DNA of 28,867 nucleotides. It comes from a bacterium UBP4_UBA6127. Its GTDB lineage: Bacteria > UBP4 > UBA4092. Below, piece after piece: positions 6,636-14,936 of the stretch; within the stretch, counting starts at the first letter, position 1; every line of letters begins with the position of its first letter. The stretch spans positions 1 through 28,867 of the forward strand of contig DIVR01000016.1 of NCBI GenBank assembly GCA_002428325.1. The letters run 5' to 3'. The translations under genes and the position numbers were made by a program. The notes under the pieces were generated by a model. It saw only the letters and a program-made list of their open reading frames with translations, made no database searches and was not told the DNA's origin.

Positions 6636-9173
6636 GTGGAATTATTAAAATACACCCATGTATCACCAGAAAACCCCATGAATATATCAGGGCGGTTACG
6701 GCACAAAGCTCTGGCTTATCTGTTTCTATTAATAATATTTTTCCCTACCCTCGGACAGTCTCAACCCACCCTACCCATAGCGGAAGACACTTCCCATATT
6801 CCGGTTATTCATGCCGGTGGGGATGTGGCCTACCCTCCCTTTGAGTTTATCAATGCCGATGGGGAGCCTGATGGATACAATGTGGATATCATGAAGGCTG
6901 TAGCGGCCGTCCAGGGATTAAATGTCGAAATTAAGTTAGGACCCTGGAATGAGGTTCGGACAGCCTTGGAAAAAGGTGAATTGGATATGCTCATCGGGAT
7001 GTCCTATTCTTCCGAGAGAGCCAAGAAAGTAGATTTTACCGAACCCCATTTCATTCATCATCATGCGATTTTCATAAGAAAAAACACCCAAGGGATTCAA
7101 TCCGTCCAGGATTTAAAGGATAAATATATTATCGTCCAGAAGGGCGATATCATGGATGACTGGGTCAAGGAAAACAACATCAGTTCCTTTGTCATTGAGC
7201 AGACCAACCAACCGGATGCCTTAAGACTTTTAGCCTCCGGACAATATGATGCAGTACTGGCTAACAAACTCCAGGGCCTATACTATATCAATCGGTACAA
7301 GCTGACCAATCTCGAATCCGTGGGAGACCCTATCTATCAAACCGAGTATGGGTTTGCCGTTAAAAAAGGGGATCTCCATCTAAAAGAACAGCTCAATGAG
7401 GGACTGGCCATCATCAAGTCCACCGGCCGAGCCAGGCAGATTTACCAGAAATGGTTCGGGCTGCTGGTTACCCCGGAAAAGGCTATCCGTGATTTTATCC
7501 AATCAGCCCTCATAATCTTCCTGATTTTATTATGTATCCTGCTGGCCTTCTCTATCTGGAACCGGAGTTTAAGGAACAAGGTATCCGAACGAACCCGGGA
7601 ATTACAAGATGAACTGACCGAACGAAAAAAGGCCGAAGAAGCCTTAAGGGAATCAGAAGAAAGGTATCGGACCCTGATCGAATCAGCCAATGATGCCATC
7701 ATGATACTCCAGGCAGAATCAAGGTCCATCCTGGTTTTGAATCGGAAAGCAGTCAAGCTTCTGGGAGGAGATGCCTCTCCCTTGGAAGGCCGGTCCTTGA
7801 AAGACTTTTTCCCGGAAGAGTTTAAAGAACAATATGACCAGATATTCCAGGAATTAATCCAAAGCAAAGCCTCCTTTGGCAATTCTGAAGAAATGTTGAT
7901 ATTGAACACTCAAGGTGAACAGATTGAAGTTGAAGTAAATGCCAATATCATTGAATTGAAAGGCGCCAAAGTCATTTGGGTCATCCTCAGGGATATCCGG
8001 GAACGTAAATCGCTCCAGGCCCAGATTATGCAATCCCAGAAAATGGAGATTGTGGGAACCCTGGCAGGAGGTATTGCCCATGACTTTAATAATATCCTGA
8101 CCACCATTATGGGGAATTCTGAACTCATCAAAGTGCAGTCTAATGTCTCCGATACGACCCAAGAATATGCCGATGAAATCTATCAGTCAGGAAAAAGGGG
8201 AGCGGAACTCATCCGGCAGCTGTTGTTATTTGCCCGAAAAACAGCGCCTCAGTTCCAATTATGCGATTTCCATTTCATCCTGGATGATACTCTTCGATTG
8301 ATTAAAAGAAATCTACAAGGCAACTCTGAATGTCCCATTGATATAACTTACCAGCTGGAAGCAGAGTCTTATCATCTCTCCGGAGACCCCATCCAGTTGG
8401 AACAAGTCATCATGAATCTGGCGTTAAATGCCAGGGATGCCATGCCCCAGGGAGGGCAGCTAACCTTCCAGACCCAGAATCTGCAGGTTTCCCCCATCCG
8501 GGCCATGGCCCATCAGGTCAAAGCCGGGGATTACCTGGTGTTCTCAGTGAAAGATACCGGGGTCGGGATGGATGAACACACGAAAAAAAACATATTCAAT
8601 CCTTTCTTCACCACCAAACCGGTTGGGAAAGGTACCGGGTTGGGTATGGCGGTAGTTTATGGAGTCACCACCAGCCATAAAGGTTTTATCCAAATTGAAA
8701 GCGAACCGGGAAAAGGAACCCGGATAAACATCTACTTTCCTCTGCCTGAGAAAAATGGCAAGGAGAACCCGGAGGGTTCATCCGAAAAACATGCTTATTA
8801 TGGAAATGAAACCATCCTGTTGGCAGACAGCCATCCTGAAGAACTGAAAGCAGGAAAAGATATCCTCGAGCAATATGGATATACGGTTCTGACCGCCACC
8901 CAGGAAGATGAAATATTAAATCTGGCTGAAGAATACAGAAATAGACTGGCTTTAGTCATTCTGGAACTCCTGCTCCCGGAGACCCAGACCAACAATCTGA
9001 AAAAAGAGCTGTTGATACGTTATCCCAATATCCGGGTCCTTTACAGCTCCAGCTCCCATCTCATCCAGGATTCTCCCCAACCGGGGACACGGGATATCTT
9101 TCTTCATAAACCTTTCAACGCAATTGAACTAATCCAGGAAGTCAGAAAAGCCCTGGATACCAGTTCTCTCTAA
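6636..9173 (+). CDS. Hybrid histidine kinase with periplasmic solute-binding sensor and degenerate receiver
   Basis: The 845-residue product has a signal segment (about residues 23-42), then a periplasmic SBP_bac_3-type domain (~55-280, with AYPPFEF and the YNVDI motif) that should bind an amino acid or similar small ligand. A membrane helix follows (~287-309), then a coiled linker, a PAS domain (~340-455), HisKA with phospho-acceptor His482 in LAGGIAHDFNN, and an ATPase domain with the N box (NLALNARDA), DTGVGMD and GTGLGMAVVYG. A C-terminal receiver (~725-840) is degenerate: the acceptor Asp is Glu777 (VILELL) and only one of the two acidic metal ligands remains (Asp731), while the KPF Lys is kept. 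The start is a GTG with TGAGGA about 10 bases upstream; an in-frame ATG at 6678 would also keep the signal peptide. No separate response regulator is adjacent. Confidence 0.9.
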   Translation: MELLKYTHVSPENPMNISGRLRHKALAYLFLLIIFFPTLGQSQPTLPIAEDTSHIPVIHAGGDVAYPPFEFINADGEPDGYNVDIMKAVAAVQGLNVEIKLGPWNEVRTALEKGELDMLIGMSYSSERAKKVDFTEPHFIHHHAIFIRKNTQGIQSVQDLKDKYIIVQKGDIMDDWVKENNISSFVIEQTNQPDALRLLASGQYDAVLANKLQGLYYINRYKLTNLESVGDPIYQTEYGFAVKKGDLHLKEQLNEGLAIIKSTGRARQIYQKWFGLLVTPEKAIRDFIQSALIIFLILLCILLAFSIWNRSLRNKVSERTRELQDELTERKKAEEALRESEERYRTLIESANDAIMILQAESRSILVLNRKAVKLLGGDASPLEGRSLKDFFPEEFKEQYDQIFQELIQSKASFGNSEEMLILNTQGEQIEVEVNANIIELKGAKVIWVILRDIRERKSLQAQIMQSQKMEIVGTLAGGIAHDFNNILTTIMGNSELIKVQSNVSDTTQEYADEIYQSGKRGAELIRQLLLFARKTAPQFQLCDFHFILDDTLRLIKRNLQGNSECPIDITYQLEAESYHLSGDPIQLEQVIMNLALNARDAMPQGGQLTFQTQNLQVSPIRAMAHQVKAGDYLVFSVKDTGVGMDEHTKKNIFNPFFTTKPVGKGTGLGMAVVYGVTTSHKGFIQIESEPGKGTRINIYFPLPEKNGKENPEGSSEKHAYYGNETILLADSHPEELKAGKDILEQYGYTVLTATQEDEILNLAEEYRNRLALVILELLLPETQTNNLKKELLIRYPNIRVLYSSSSHLIQDSPQPGTRDIFLHKPFNAIELIQEVRKALDTSSL

Positions 9174-9181
9174 CCGATTAT

Positions 9182-9210
9182 TTGGCAGATTCTCCGACTC
9201 TTCTTATAAT
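9182..9210 (+). promoter_or_regulatory. Sigma70-type promoter for the DUF362/ferredoxin-like gene
   Basis: TTGGCA (9182-9187), a 17-base spacer and TATAAT (9205-9210). The expected start is near 9217, giving a ~50-base leader before the ATG at 9270. Confidence 0.7.
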
Positions 9211-9269
9211 ACAAAAATAGGATGAAGTCCGATTGGATATATATAACCCAACTCAGGAGGATAGATGTT

Positions 9270-10433
9270 ATGCCCAGTAAAGTTTATTTCGCTACTGCCA
9301 AACAACATAAGCTGGATGCCAATGAGACACTTCCCATTAAACTGGATAAAATTCTCCAGGAACTGAAAATTGATAAAAGGGTTAAGAACGAATCGGTCTG
9401 CATAAAAATGCATCTGGGTGGGAATGTGGGATATTCTACCATCCATCCGGTGTTTGTCCGAAGAGTCGTTCAAGCTGTCAAGGATGCCGGGGGCCGTCCT
9501 TTTGTGACCGATACTCCCGGAGCAGTCCTGACCGCCCATACCCGAGGATATTCCCAGGAAACTCTGGGATGCCCCATTGTCTCCATTTCCGGTCCGGATG
9601 AATCCTTCTTTTACACCCTTAAGAAGAAATATAAAAATATCTCTGAATGGAAGATGTCCGGAGCCATTCATGACGCGACTTTTCTGATCGATTTGGCCCA
9701 TGTCAAAGGACATCCCACCTGCGGGTTCGGCGGCTGTTTCAAAAACCTTGCCCTGGGAGGATATGCCTGGCCGACTCGGGCGCAACTCCACGACACTATG
9801 CATTACGATAAATATTGGTTTAAGGAAAAATGCAAAGATGATGCCGCCCGCAAGAAAATAATGGACTCTTGCCCATGGGAATGTATTGTCCGGGATAAGA
9901 ATGACCCCAAAGAACTCCATCTTCATTTTGATGAATGCAACCAGTGCGGCCGATGCCTGCAGGTAGCGCCTAAAGGAGCCTTGAAAATCGCTCCGGTTAA
10001 TTTCCGGTCATTCCAGGAAGCCTGTGGGATTGCGGTAAGCCTGGTATTGGCGACCTTTGATAAGAAGAAACAGGTTTTCATTAATATTGCCGAGCATTTG
10101 ACCCCGGTATGTGACTGTTTTGGATTCACCGGAATGCCGATCCTGCCGGATATTGGGATATTCGGGTCAGATGATATTGTCGCTGTCGAACAAGCGACCC
10201 TGGATATGATTGGAAAAGAAGAACTGATGGAAGCCAATATCCCCGGAATTATGGAGATTCAAAAAGATGCGGGCCATCCATTCCAGCAGCTCCATGGCCC
10301 TTATAAAAACCCCTATATCGTAGTGGAAGAGGGAGAAAAAAGGGGATTAGGCAGCCGTAAATATCAGCTGATTGATATCAGTAAAAAGACTCTTCCCAAA
10401 ACCAAAGGGCATATCTCGGCAAAACATATGTAA
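9270..10433 (+). CDS. DUF362 protein with incomplete ferredoxin-type cluster motif
   Basis: The start at 9270 is set by AGGAGG (9255-9260) 9 bases upstream; an in-frame ATG at 9222 lies before that site. The 387-residue product has the DUF362 layout: a KMHLGG segment near the N-terminus, the TDTPG motif, HVKGHPTCGFGGCFKN in the middle, and CDCFGFT with PDIGIFGSDD near the end. In the middle a ferredoxin-like motif has Cys223, Cys226 and Cys229, but the fourth ligand position is Ala233 (QVAP in place of xxCP). The protein might hold a 3Fe-4S or site-differentiated cluster, or take a ligand from elsewhere. DUF362 proteins are anaerobe-associated and mostly uncharacterised; a redox role is inferred. 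It is transcribed from its own promoter and followed by a hairpin terminator. Confidence 0.85.
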   Translation: MPSKVYFATAKQHKLDANETLPIKLDKILQELKIDKRVKNESVCIKMHLGGNVGYSTIHPVFVRRVVQAVKDAGGRPFVTDTPGAVLTAHTRGYSQETLGCPIVSISGPDESFFYTLKKKYKNISEWKMSGAIHDATFLIDLAHVKGHPTCGFGGCFKNLALGGYAWPTRAQLHDTMHYDKYWFKEKCKDDAARKKIMDSCPWECIVRDKNDPKELHLHFDECNQCGRCLQVAPKGALKIAPVNFRSFQEACGIAVSLVLATFDKKKQVFINIAEHLTPVCDCFGFTGMPILPDIGIFGSDDIVAVEQATLDMIGKEELMEANIPGIMEIQKDAGHPFQQLHGPYKNPYIVVEEGEKRGLGSRKYQLIDISKKTLPKTKGHISAKHM

Positions 10434-10462
10434 TCAGCCGCCTTTGATAATAAACGAAAGCA

Positions 10463-10487
10463 GCCCCCGGGCCAAAAACCCGGGGGC
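10463..10487 (+). terminator. GC-rich hairpin after the DUF362 gene
   Basis: A perfect 9-bp stem GCCCCCGGG/CCCGGGGGC with a 7-base loop lies 30 bases after the stop codon. There is no clear T-run after it, so termination may be partial or factor-assisted. Confidence 0.6.
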
Positions 10488-10722
10488 AATCTTCCAGAAT
10501 GGATAGCCAGAGTCCTGAGGCTCCTCATCTGGTAGGATATCCTAGAGAAAATCGCAGCCCAAATCAGCCCTCGCTAAAACTCAACCTTTTATCAAAGCTC
10601 TGATTTCCGAAGGGGCCGGCCATATCCGATACCGATTCTGGAGTAAAATAAATATCTGAATCAGCATGCCAGCCAGAGAAGGGATCAACTTCCCTGTCTG
10701 ACTGTATAAGGAGAGGAATCTA

Positions 10723-11691
10723 ATGAATCCATTTAAAGTATTTGTGACCCAGGAAATCCCTTCTTCAGGAATTGAGTTATTGAAAAAACACGCAGAGGTG
10801 ATTGTGGGGAAAAAAGGGATTGTATTACCCAGGGATAAATTTATCCGGAAAGCCAAACCCTGCCAGGCCATTTTATCCATGATGCCCGATAAAATTGATG
10901 GCGAACTCATGGATGCCCTGCCTAACTTAAAAATCGTCGCAAATTATGCTGTCGGATATGACAATATCGATGCCAAAGCTGCCGCTGAACGAAGGATTTA
11001 TGTCAGCAACACTCCGGGAGTCCTGGCCGAAACCACCGCAGACCTGGCCTGGGCCTTACTGATGGCCGCTGCCCGCCGGGTGGTAGAAGGAGATAAAATC
11101 ACCCGGGCTGGAAAATGGGGCGACTGGCGGGCTGATTTTTTATTAGGGCAGGATATTCATCATGCCACCCTGGGAATTATCGGGATGGGAGGAATCGGCA
11201 ACGAAGTAGCTAAACGAGCCACTGGATTCTCCATGAAAGTCCTTTACCATAACCGAAAACGGAACCGTGAAGCGGAAAAACTCTACGGAGCCAGATATGT
11301 GGATATGGAAACCCTTCTGAAGGAATCTGATTTTGTCAGTCTGAATTGCCCGCTGACTCCTGAAACCCGGGGACTGATGAATGCAGCCGCTTTCAAATTA
11401 ATGAAACCTACCGCCATCCTGGTGAATACCGCCAGAGGACCGGTTGTGGACCAGAAAGCCCTTTATCAGGCCCTAAAGACTCATCAGATTACAGCCGCCG
11501 GATTGGATGTTTATGAGAAAGAACCCCTTCCTTTGACCGATTCTTTACATAAATTAGACAATGTAGTGCTTTCACCCCATGTCGGAAGCGCCTCGGTTCT
11601 GACCCGAAGCCGGATGTCACTGATGGCGGCTGAAAATATTCTAGCGGTCCTGAAAGGAAGAAAACCCCTTAATTGGGTTAATCCCTTTTAA
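10723..11691 (+). CDS. D-isomer-specific 2-hydroxyacid dehydrogenase (glyoxylate/hydroxypyruvate reductase type)
   Basis: The 322-residue protein matches the family's usual length. It has the NAD(P)-binding loop GMGGIGNEVAKR (about residues 154-165), followed by the YHNR segment that reads the cofactor, and the catalytic triad Arg238 (NTARGP), Glu267 (EKEP) and His286 (SPHVGSAS). The basic residues after the second strand (HNRKRNR) favour NADP over NAD. It reversibly reduces glyoxylate, hydroxypyruvate or a related 2-oxoacid in the cytosol. AAGGAGAGG lies 7 bases before the ATG. The next gene downstream is a FAD/Fe-S 2-hydroxyacid oxidase, so the two may interconvert the same substrate pool, although a hairpin separates them. 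Exact substrate is not determined by the sequence. Confidence 0.88.
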   Translation: MNPFKVFVTQEIPSSGIELLKKHAEVIVGKKGIVLPRDKFIRKAKPCQAILSMMPDKIDGELMDALPNLKIVANYAVGYDNIDAKAAAERRIYVSNTPGVLAETTADLAWALLMAAARRVVEGDKITRAGKWGDWRADFLLGQDIHHATLGIIGMGGIGNEVAKRATGFSMKVLYHNRKRNREAEKLYGARYVDMETLLKESDFVSLNCPLTPETRGLMNAAAFKLMKPTAILVNTARGPVVDQKALYQALKTHQITAAGLDVYEKEPLPLTDSLHKLDNVVLSPHVGSASVLTRSRMSLMAAENILAVLKGRKPLNWVNPF

Positions 11692-11714
11692 ATGAGGTTA
11701 CCAGCCCTTTTAAT

Positions 11715-11747
11715 CAGGAGCGGATGGGTAATTTCCATCTGCTCCTG
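11715..11747 (+). terminator. Hairpin terminator after the 2-hydroxyacid dehydrogenase gene
   Basis: A 13-bp stem with one G-T pair (11715-11727 with 11735-11747) and a 7-base loop lies 23 bases after the stop. Only a short T-run (ATTTTA) follows at some distance, so strength is uncertain. Confidence 0.6.
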
Positions 11748-11793
11748 AGAAAGATTTTATCCATAGGAAATCAATCCCGCCCGGCAATTGAGA

Positions 11794-11799
11794 TATAAT
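11794..11799 (+). promoter_or_regulatory. -10 element 6 bases before the oxidase ATG (possible leaderless start)
   Basis: A perfect TATAAT ends 6 bases before the ATG at 11806 and there is no Shine-Dalgarno sequence, which would place transcription start at or next to the A of ATG. No good -35 is visible, so this is weaker than the similar case at 28745-28773. Confidence 0.45.
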
Positions 11800-11805
11800 T
11801 TTAAG

Positions 11806-14658
11806 ATGAAAGTATCCACTCATCTGATAGAAAAACACTTAAGAGCTAGACTGTCCGGAGATATTCATTTTGATACCCTGACCCGGACCCTGTATTCAAC
11901 CGATGCTTCCATTTACCAGATAATGCCGATGGGAGTCATCATTCCCAGGGATAAAGAAGATGTCTTGACCCTGGTCAATTTCTGCCGGGAGAACCAAATC
12001 ACCCTGCATGCCCGGGGTGCTGGGTCCGGGTTATCCGGAGAATCCCTTGGTGAAGGGCTTATCCTGGATTTCAGCAAATACCTGGACCAGATAATCGAAA
12101 TCAATCCTGACCAAAAGATTGCTACCGTACAACCGGGGGTTTCTCTGGACCGGCTCAATCAGCAAGCCGCCAAGTTTGGGTTACTTTATGGACCTGACCC
12201 CGCCAGCGGCAACCGCTGCACCTTTGGGGGCATCACCGGGAATAATTCCACCGGCGCCCATTCCATCAAGTATGGCAATACCCGGGATCATTTAATCTCA
12301 GTGGAATCCGTACTGTCGGATGGAACCCTGACCCGATTTGAGACCACAGCAACAGACAAATTACCGGATTTAATTTCACGGCTACCGGATATCCTGTCTA
12401 AAAACGCATCCCTCATACAAAAGGGATACCCGCCCCTGGGCCGTAACTCCGCCGGATACCTTCTGAAAGATGTGGCTGAAAACGGCCAATTCCATCTACA
12501 GAAATTATTTGCCGGCTCGGAAGGAACTCTGGGAATTTCCACCGAGATTACGGTTGGTTTATGTTCCAAACCAAGCCATCTAGCTATCATCCTGCTGGCT
12601 TTTCCGACTCTTGGAGATTGTGGCAGAGCAGTACCCCTTTTATTGAAATCCCACCCCTCCTCTTTGGAACTCATTGATGGGCAGGTTATCCGAATTGCCC
12701 GAGAAGGTGCGGATAATCAGACTAAATCACTGCTGCCGGCTGATGCCCAGGGTATCCTGATTCTGGAACAGGATGGCAACTCAGCTGATGAAGTCAGAGA
12801 AAAAATGGATTTTACCCTGAAACTGATTGAATCCTCCGATTTAAGGACCCTCCTGGTGAAACCGGCTTATGAGAAGCCTGACCAGGAAATTATCTGGAAA
12901 ATCAGGAAATCCACTACGCCTCTTCTCTATAAAAACCCTCTCAAGCTGGAACCGGTAGAGTTTATTGATGATGCCGCGGTCTCCGCTGAAAAACTTCCTG
13001 AATATTTCGATGCCCTGGATGGGCTTTTCAAAAAATACAATCTGACCTGCGCCTATTATGGCCATGCCGGCCATGGGGAATTACACCTCCGGCCTTTCAT
13101 GGATTTCAAAAAACCAGAAGATGTCAGGAAGATGGAACAGGTCGCCGATGATTTCTTTGAAATTATCATGAAACTGGGAGGCACCATCAGCGGAGAACAT
13201 TGTGACGGCCTGCTGCGAGCCGGTTTTGTGCCTCGTCAGTACCCTGAACTCTTCCCGGTTTTCAAAGAAGTAAAATCCCTTTTTGACCCGGAAAATATCC
13301 TGAATCCCGGCAAAAAAATCCCCGCTCCGGACCATTCGATTTCCAAAAACCTCCGGTATGGTGAAAGTTTCAAATCCATCGCATTGCCCACGAAATTGCA
13401 TTGGGATAAAGATGAGATGGCCCATGAAGCCGAACGCTGCAACGGCTGCGCTGAATGTAAAAATCTCCTGCGTTCCATAGGGATGTGCCCCATTTTCAAA
13501 GCTCTCAGGGTAGAAGAAGCCAGCCCTCGAGCCAAGGCCAACCTGACCCGGACTTTGATGTCCGGCAGGCTCCCCCTGGAGTGGCAGACTACTGATGAAT
13601 TCAAACGGATTGCCAATCTCTGTGTCAATTGTAAAATGTGCCATCTGGATTGCCCCTCCGAAGTCAATATCCCCAAAATGATGCTGGAAGCCAGAGCTGA
13701 TTATGTCGCTAGGCATGGGCTTCCTTTCACTGACCGATTCCTGGGGATGGCCGCATTATCCAGCAGGATGGCTTCTTTGGCCGCCCCCCTGGCCAATGCC
13801 ATGATGGGAGTCAAACCCCTTCGACAATTAATGCAGACCACTATTGGGATTCATGCCGACAGGCAATTACCGAAATTCACCTCCCGTTCCTTTATCCGGG
13901 AATTCCACAAACATACCCCGGCTTCCATTTCCCAACCAGTGGATAAGGTTGCCTATTATGTGGATATTTATGCGGATTTGAATGACCCGGACTTAGGTTG
14001 GGCGGTTACCCGGCTTCTGGAACATAACGGAGTGGAAGTCATTGTCCCCCCTCAACAATGGGCTGGAATGCCAAAAATCGATTATGGTGATGTGGAAGGG
14101 GCTAAACCCATCATCCGTTATAATACCCAACACCTGGCAGAAGCCGTCCGAAAAGGATATAAGATTATCTGCTCAGAACCCACAGCCGCCCTCTGTCTGA
14201 AGGAAGAATATCCCGATATCATGGAATCTGAGGATATCCGGCTGGTAGCTGAAAATACCTGGGAATTAATGGATTATCTCCGAGACCTCCATCGCCGGGG
14301 TATCTTGAAAACTGATTTTAAATCTCTTGATTACCAGCTGGGATACCATGCTCCCTGCCACCTAAAAGCCCTCAAGGAAGGATTGCCGGGTATGGAACTG
14401 GTCAAATTGATACCGGGAGTCAAAGTCTCCTACATAAATCAGGGGTGTTGTGGAATTGCCGGGACTTTTGGATTCAAAACTTTTGGCTATGAAGTGTCTA
14501 TGAAAGCGGGAACCCCATTATTCGATGGACTGAAATCCCCTGAAATCCAATGGGGTATGAGTGAATGTTCCACTTGTAAAATGCAGATGGAACAGGGTTC
14601 AGGCAAGCCTTGTATTCATCCTGCCAAAGTATTGGCACAAGCTTATCACCTTCTTTAA
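11806..14658 (+). CDS. FAD-linked / 4Fe-4S 2-hydroxyacid oxidoreductase (GlcD-GlcF-type fusion)
   Basis: The 950-residue protein fuses a vanillyl-alcohol-oxidase-type FAD domain (about residues 1-500) to an iron-sulfur half. The FAD domain has GAGSGLSGES, the PDPASGNRCTFGG segment and the C-terminal HAGHGELHLRP. Two clusters follow: Cys545, 548, 551 and 561, and Cys606, 609, 612 and 616. The end is a CCG-type domain with Cys881-Cys882 and Cys921/Cys924. Members oxidise D-lactate, glycolate or related 2-hydroxyacids and pass electrons to quinone or another carrier. The start at 11806 is preferred over an in-frame TTG at 11788; neither has a ribosome site, but a -10 box sits just upstream. The reductase encoded just before it supports a role in 2-hydroxyacid metabolism; the exact substrate cannot be read. 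Confidence 0.88.
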   Translation: MKVSTHLIEKHLRARLSGDIHFDTLTRTLYSTDASIYQIMPMGVIIPRDKEDVLTLVNFCRENQITLHARGAGSGLSGESLGEGLILDFSKYLDQIIEINPDQKIATVQPGVSLDRLNQQAAKFGLLYGPDPASGNRCTFGGITGNNSTGAHSIKYGNTRDHLISVESVLSDGTLTRFETTATDKLPDLISRLPDILSKNASLIQKGYPPLGRNSAGYLLKDVAENGQFHLQKLFAGSEGTLGISTEITVGLCSKPSHLAIILLAFPTLGDCGRAVPLLLKSHPSSLELIDGQVIRIAREGADNQTKSLLPADAQGILILEQDGNSADEVREKMDFTLKLIESSDLRTLLVKPAYEKPDQEIIWKIRKSTTPLLYKNPLKLEPVEFIDDAAVSAEKLPEYFDALDGLFKKYNLTCAYYGHAGHGELHLRPFMDFKKPEDVRKMEQVADDFFEIIMKLGGTISGEHCDGLLRAGFVPRQYPELFPVFKEVKSLFDPENILNPGKKIPAPDHSISKNLRYGESFKSIALPTKLHWDKDEMAHEAERCNGCAECKNLLRSIGMCPIFKALRVEEASPRAKANLTRTLMSGRLPLEWQTTDEFKRIANLCVNCKMCHLDCPSEVNIPKMMLEARADYVARHGLPFTDRFLGMAALSSRMASLAAPLANAMMGVKPLRQLMQTTIGIHADRQLPKFTSRSFIREFHKHTPASISQPVDKVAYYVDIYADLNDPDLGWAVTRLLEHNGVEVIVPPQQWAGMPKIDYGDVEGAKPIIRYNTQHLAEAVRKGYKIICSEPTAALCLKEEYPDIMESEDIRLVAENTWELMDYLRDLHRRGILKTDFKSLDYQLGYHAPCHLKALKEGLPGMELVKLIPGVKVSYINQGCCGIAGTFGFKTFGYEVSMKAGTPLFDGLKSPEIQWGMSECSTCKMQMEQGSGKPCIHPAKVLAQAYHLL

Positions 14659-14685
14659 TAATAAGAATCATTCTTCCATTTTTAA

Positions 14686-14730
14686 CGGAGCAGTAACGGA
14701 GCGGGTCTGACCCTCTCCGTTACTGCTCCG
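14686..14730. repeat. REP-like perfect palindromic hairpin
   Basis: Two perfect 16-base arms (14686-14701 and 14715-14730, CGGAGCAGTAACGGAG and its complement) enclose an inner palindrome GGGTC-T-GACCC. No real T-run follows, so it is a poor intrinsic terminator despite a very stable stem. The form, with its GGGTC/GACCC core, resembles REP elements mobilised by RAYT-type (IS200-related) transposases. It lies 28 bases after the oxidase gene. A single copy is visible, so family membership is inference. Confidence 0.6.
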
Positions 14731-14897
14731 ATTTTAGAAGCATTAAAATTCATATCAAGAACCTGTCTCCCCCATGGTTCAAAAAAGGCATTTACCATTA
14801 AAATCACCTGTTCATAAAAACAGCTAACTCAACTTCTCACTGTTCAGCTTTCAAAAACATAAAAACAACTTATATCTCCACGAGAATAAGATTTATT

Positions 14898-14927
14898 TTG
14901 TTATCACCCAAGAGGGAATGATAAAAT
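14898..14927 (+). promoter_or_regulatory. Extended -10 promoter abutting the homocysteine methyltransferase ATG
   Basis: TTGTTA (14898-14903), 18 bases and TAAAAT (14922-14927) preceded by TGa, an extended -10. The ATG at 14937 is only 9 bases further and lacks a ribosome site, so the mRNA would have almost no leader. No riboswitch-sized leader is therefore expected. Confidence 0.6.
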
Positions 14928-14936
14928 ACCATCATT

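Noticed and set aside
9204..9926. 240-codon minus-strand open frame
   Set aside because: It lies fully antisense to the DUF362 gene, which has domain motifs, a promoter and a ribosome site; the antisense frame has none of these.
13081..13716. 211-codon minus-strand open frame
   Set aside because: It is antisense to the iron-sulfur part of the 2-hydroxyacid oxidase, whose Cys motifs are intact in the sense frame.
14733..14936. Possible SAM riboswitch before the methionine fusion gene
   Set aside because: No S-box-like helices were seen, and the -10 box sits 9 bases before the ATG, leaving no leader.
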